In this document: positions 5,729-6,255 of the stretch, piece by piece | Numbering within the stretch: position 1 is the stretch's first letter | Layout of the letters: every line of letters begins with the position of its first letter | The notes under the pieces: model-generated | Seen by the model: only the letters and a program-made list of their open reading frames with translations | Database searches by the model: none | What the model was told of the DNA's origin: nothing | Translations under genes and position numbers: made by a program | From: Acidobacteriota bacterium | GTDB taxonomy: Bacteria; Acidobacteriota; Terriglobia; UBA7540 | Length of the DNA stretch: 6,255 bases | Direction: 5' to 3' | Assembly: GCA_021827245.1 (NCBI GenBank) | Contig: JAKAWN010000115.1 | Span: forward strand, 10,139 to 16,393

Positions 5729-5959
5729 CTACTGACCCGAAGACGAATGGTGCCCCGAACTGTTTGAGTTCGGCGGAGAATCCAAGATCGGCCCATGTGA
5801 TGTTTCCGTTATTTCCCGAAGCGTTCCGAATGTCACCAGCTTCGGCGAATAGTACGGAAGCCCTTCGTCAACGGGTTTCGGTGCGGTGGTTCGTCCCAAG
5901 TGTGAAAGACTGCCGGTGCTTTGCCGCGAGGAACTATGACGATTTTGGGGGGACAGCAT
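5729..5959 (-). CDS. Lasso-type RiPP precursor peptide candidate
   Basis: The product is a 76-residue peptide with an exact lasso leader motif, YYSPKLVTFGTLREIT (Y36-x2-P39-x-L41-x3-G45-x5-T51). In this family a PqqD-like protein binds the Y-P-L part, and the Thr stands at position -2 to the cleavage site. Applying that rule, cleavage after E52 gives a 24-residue core starting TSHGPILD. The amine of T53 and the side chain of D60 could then close an 8-residue ring. Starting at S54 would give a 7-residue ring. The tail is Ser/Gly/His/Asn-rich. The ATG at 5957-5959 is the first start after an in-frame TAG 12 bases upstream. Its ribosome binding site is weak (GGGA), and TTG at residue 21 is an alternative. 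The leader is longer than usual. No processing genes are in the window, so it is an orphan candidate. Confidence 0.65.
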   Translation of the reverse strand: MLSPQNRHSSSRQSTGSLSHLGRTTAPKPVDEGLPYYSPKLVTFGTLREITETSHGPILDSPPNSNSSGHHSSSGQ

Positions 5960-6017
5960 ACGGTTTTCCCACTAAAACACACGAAGCTACATGGAGGGTG
6001 CGACCCGCACAAGAGAG

Positions 6018-6023
6018 AAGGAG
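6018..6023 (+). promoter_or_regulatory. Strong ribosome binding site of the broken gene at 6030
   Basis: AAGGAG, extended to AAGGAGAGG, stands six bases before an ATG. It is one of the best ribosome binding sites in the window. It is the main reason to regard the ten-codon ORF as the true start of a disrupted gene. Confidence 0.6.
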
Positions 6024-6029
6024 AGGCGA

Positions 6030-6062
6030 ATGGCACGTTTGTTTCAATACCCTGAAGGCTAG
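6030..6062 (+). pseudogene. 5' stub of a gene interrupted by an IS5-family element
   Basis: ATG at 6030 follows AAGGAG at ideal spacing and begins MARLFQYPEG. It stops at TAG (6060-6062), which lies in the CTAG at the junction with the insertion element. The rest of the gene must lie beyond the element, outside the window, if it still exists. Ten residues are too few to identify the product. It would be transcribed divergently from the lasso-type precursor, sharing the roughly 70-base region 5960-6029 as a promoter area. Confidence 0.5.
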
Positions 6063-6255
6063 AGCGCATCTCATAAATGCCTCAAGAGGATGATGAGGCA
6101 GCCGAGTTGGAGCATGGCCAGGAAGTTGGCCTCGTGAAACTCCCAGCGAGTGACGAGGCGGCGGAAATTATGCAGCCAAGCGAACAATCGTTCGATCTTC
6201 CAGCGGCGGCAGTAGCGCCGCAGTTCCCGGCCATCCTGGGTCTTGTCCCGGCGAT
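6059..6255 (-). mobile_element. IS5-family insertion sequence, one end only
   Basis: The 3' end of the transposase gene stops at 6071 and the element's end lies just beyond it. CTAG at 6059-6062 fits the YTAR target that many IS5-family elements duplicate, so the element probably begins at 6063, give or take a few bases. The other end is outside the window, so the terminal repeats cannot be compared. Confidence 0.7.
6071..6255 (-). CDS. IS5-family transposase, C-terminal 60 residues (partial)
   Basis: This is the C-terminus of a DDE transposase of the IS4/IS5 superfamily, entering from the right edge of the window. The segment [20 protein letters not shown] contains the Y-(2)-R-(3)-E signature: Y14, R17 and catalytic E21 of the visible fragment. 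The usual Lys seven residues after the Glu is His28 (WLHNFRRL), a common variant in IS5 subgroups as I recall. The hydrophobic C-terminus, [18 protein letters not shown], is typical for these proteins. Stop TGA is at 6071-6073. The start and first two catalytic residues are outside the window. The family name is secure; the subgroup is not. Confidence 0.93.
   Translation of the reverse strand, partial: RRDKTQDGRELRRYCRRWKIERLFAWLHNFRRLVTRWEFHEANFLAMLQLGCLIILLRHL

Noticed and set aside
1..6255. CRISPR arrays, tRNA or rRNA genes
   Set aside because: No regularly spaced direct repeats, cloverleaf-like segments or rRNA signatures were seen on either strand.

Overview
The window looks like a piece of an accessory region in a moderately GC-rich bacterial chromosome. 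The protein families, as I recall them, fit Acidobacteriota or a related soil lineage best: a siroheme nitrite/sulfite reductase, the C-terminal half of a helix-turn-helix/S24-like regulator family common in that phylum, and a peptide with the leader motif of lasso-type RiPP precursors. The phylum is inferred from family resemblance, not from a marker gene.

Layout. Positions 1-1261 (minus) hold the first 420 codons of a siroheme- and [4Fe-4S]-dependent nitrite/sulfite reductase whose C-terminus lies outside the window. Positions 1262-1672 carry no convincing gene, only one weak small basic ORF. Positions 1673-2236 (minus) hold the C-terminal half of the regulator. Its N-terminal DNA-binding half is missing, and its 5' side abuts a complete IS481-type insertion sequence (about 2231-3234) with an intact DD(35)E transposase. 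This element contains three striking inverted repeats: a hairpin in its mRNA leader that pairs across the start codon, a perfect 34-bp palindrome inside the gene, and a 13-bp-stem hairpin at the gene's 3' end. Right of the element, on the plus strand, is a TetR-family repressor (3341-3994) preceded by a perfect 8-bp inverted repeat that is probably its operator. A small unrecognised protein (4045-4263) follows.

Positions 4309-4340 form a perfect 9-bp-stem inverted repeat. A lipoprotein-like ORF starts at 4489 (plus), but its 3' part runs into a convergent gene on the minus strand, 4733-5380, which I recognise as an Nmad2-type (nucleotide modification associated domain 2) protein. Upstream of that, also on the minus strand, is a 76-aa peptide (5729-5959) with an exact Y-x2-P-x-L-x3-G-x5-T lasso leader motif and a Ser/Gly/Pro/His-rich tail. 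It has no cyclase, protease or transporter gene in this window. A plus-strand gene with a strong ribosome binding site starts at 6030 and is cut after ten codons at a CTAG by an IS5-family element, of which only the 60-residue transposase C-terminus (6071-6255, minus) is visible.

Together, the stretch between the two insertion sequences is a mosaic of small regulatory, RiPP and DNA/RNA-modification-associated genes with gene fragments at both edges. The most interesting candidate is the orphan lasso-type precursor. No shared pathway linking it to the Nmad2 protein or the TetR regulator can be shown from this sequence.
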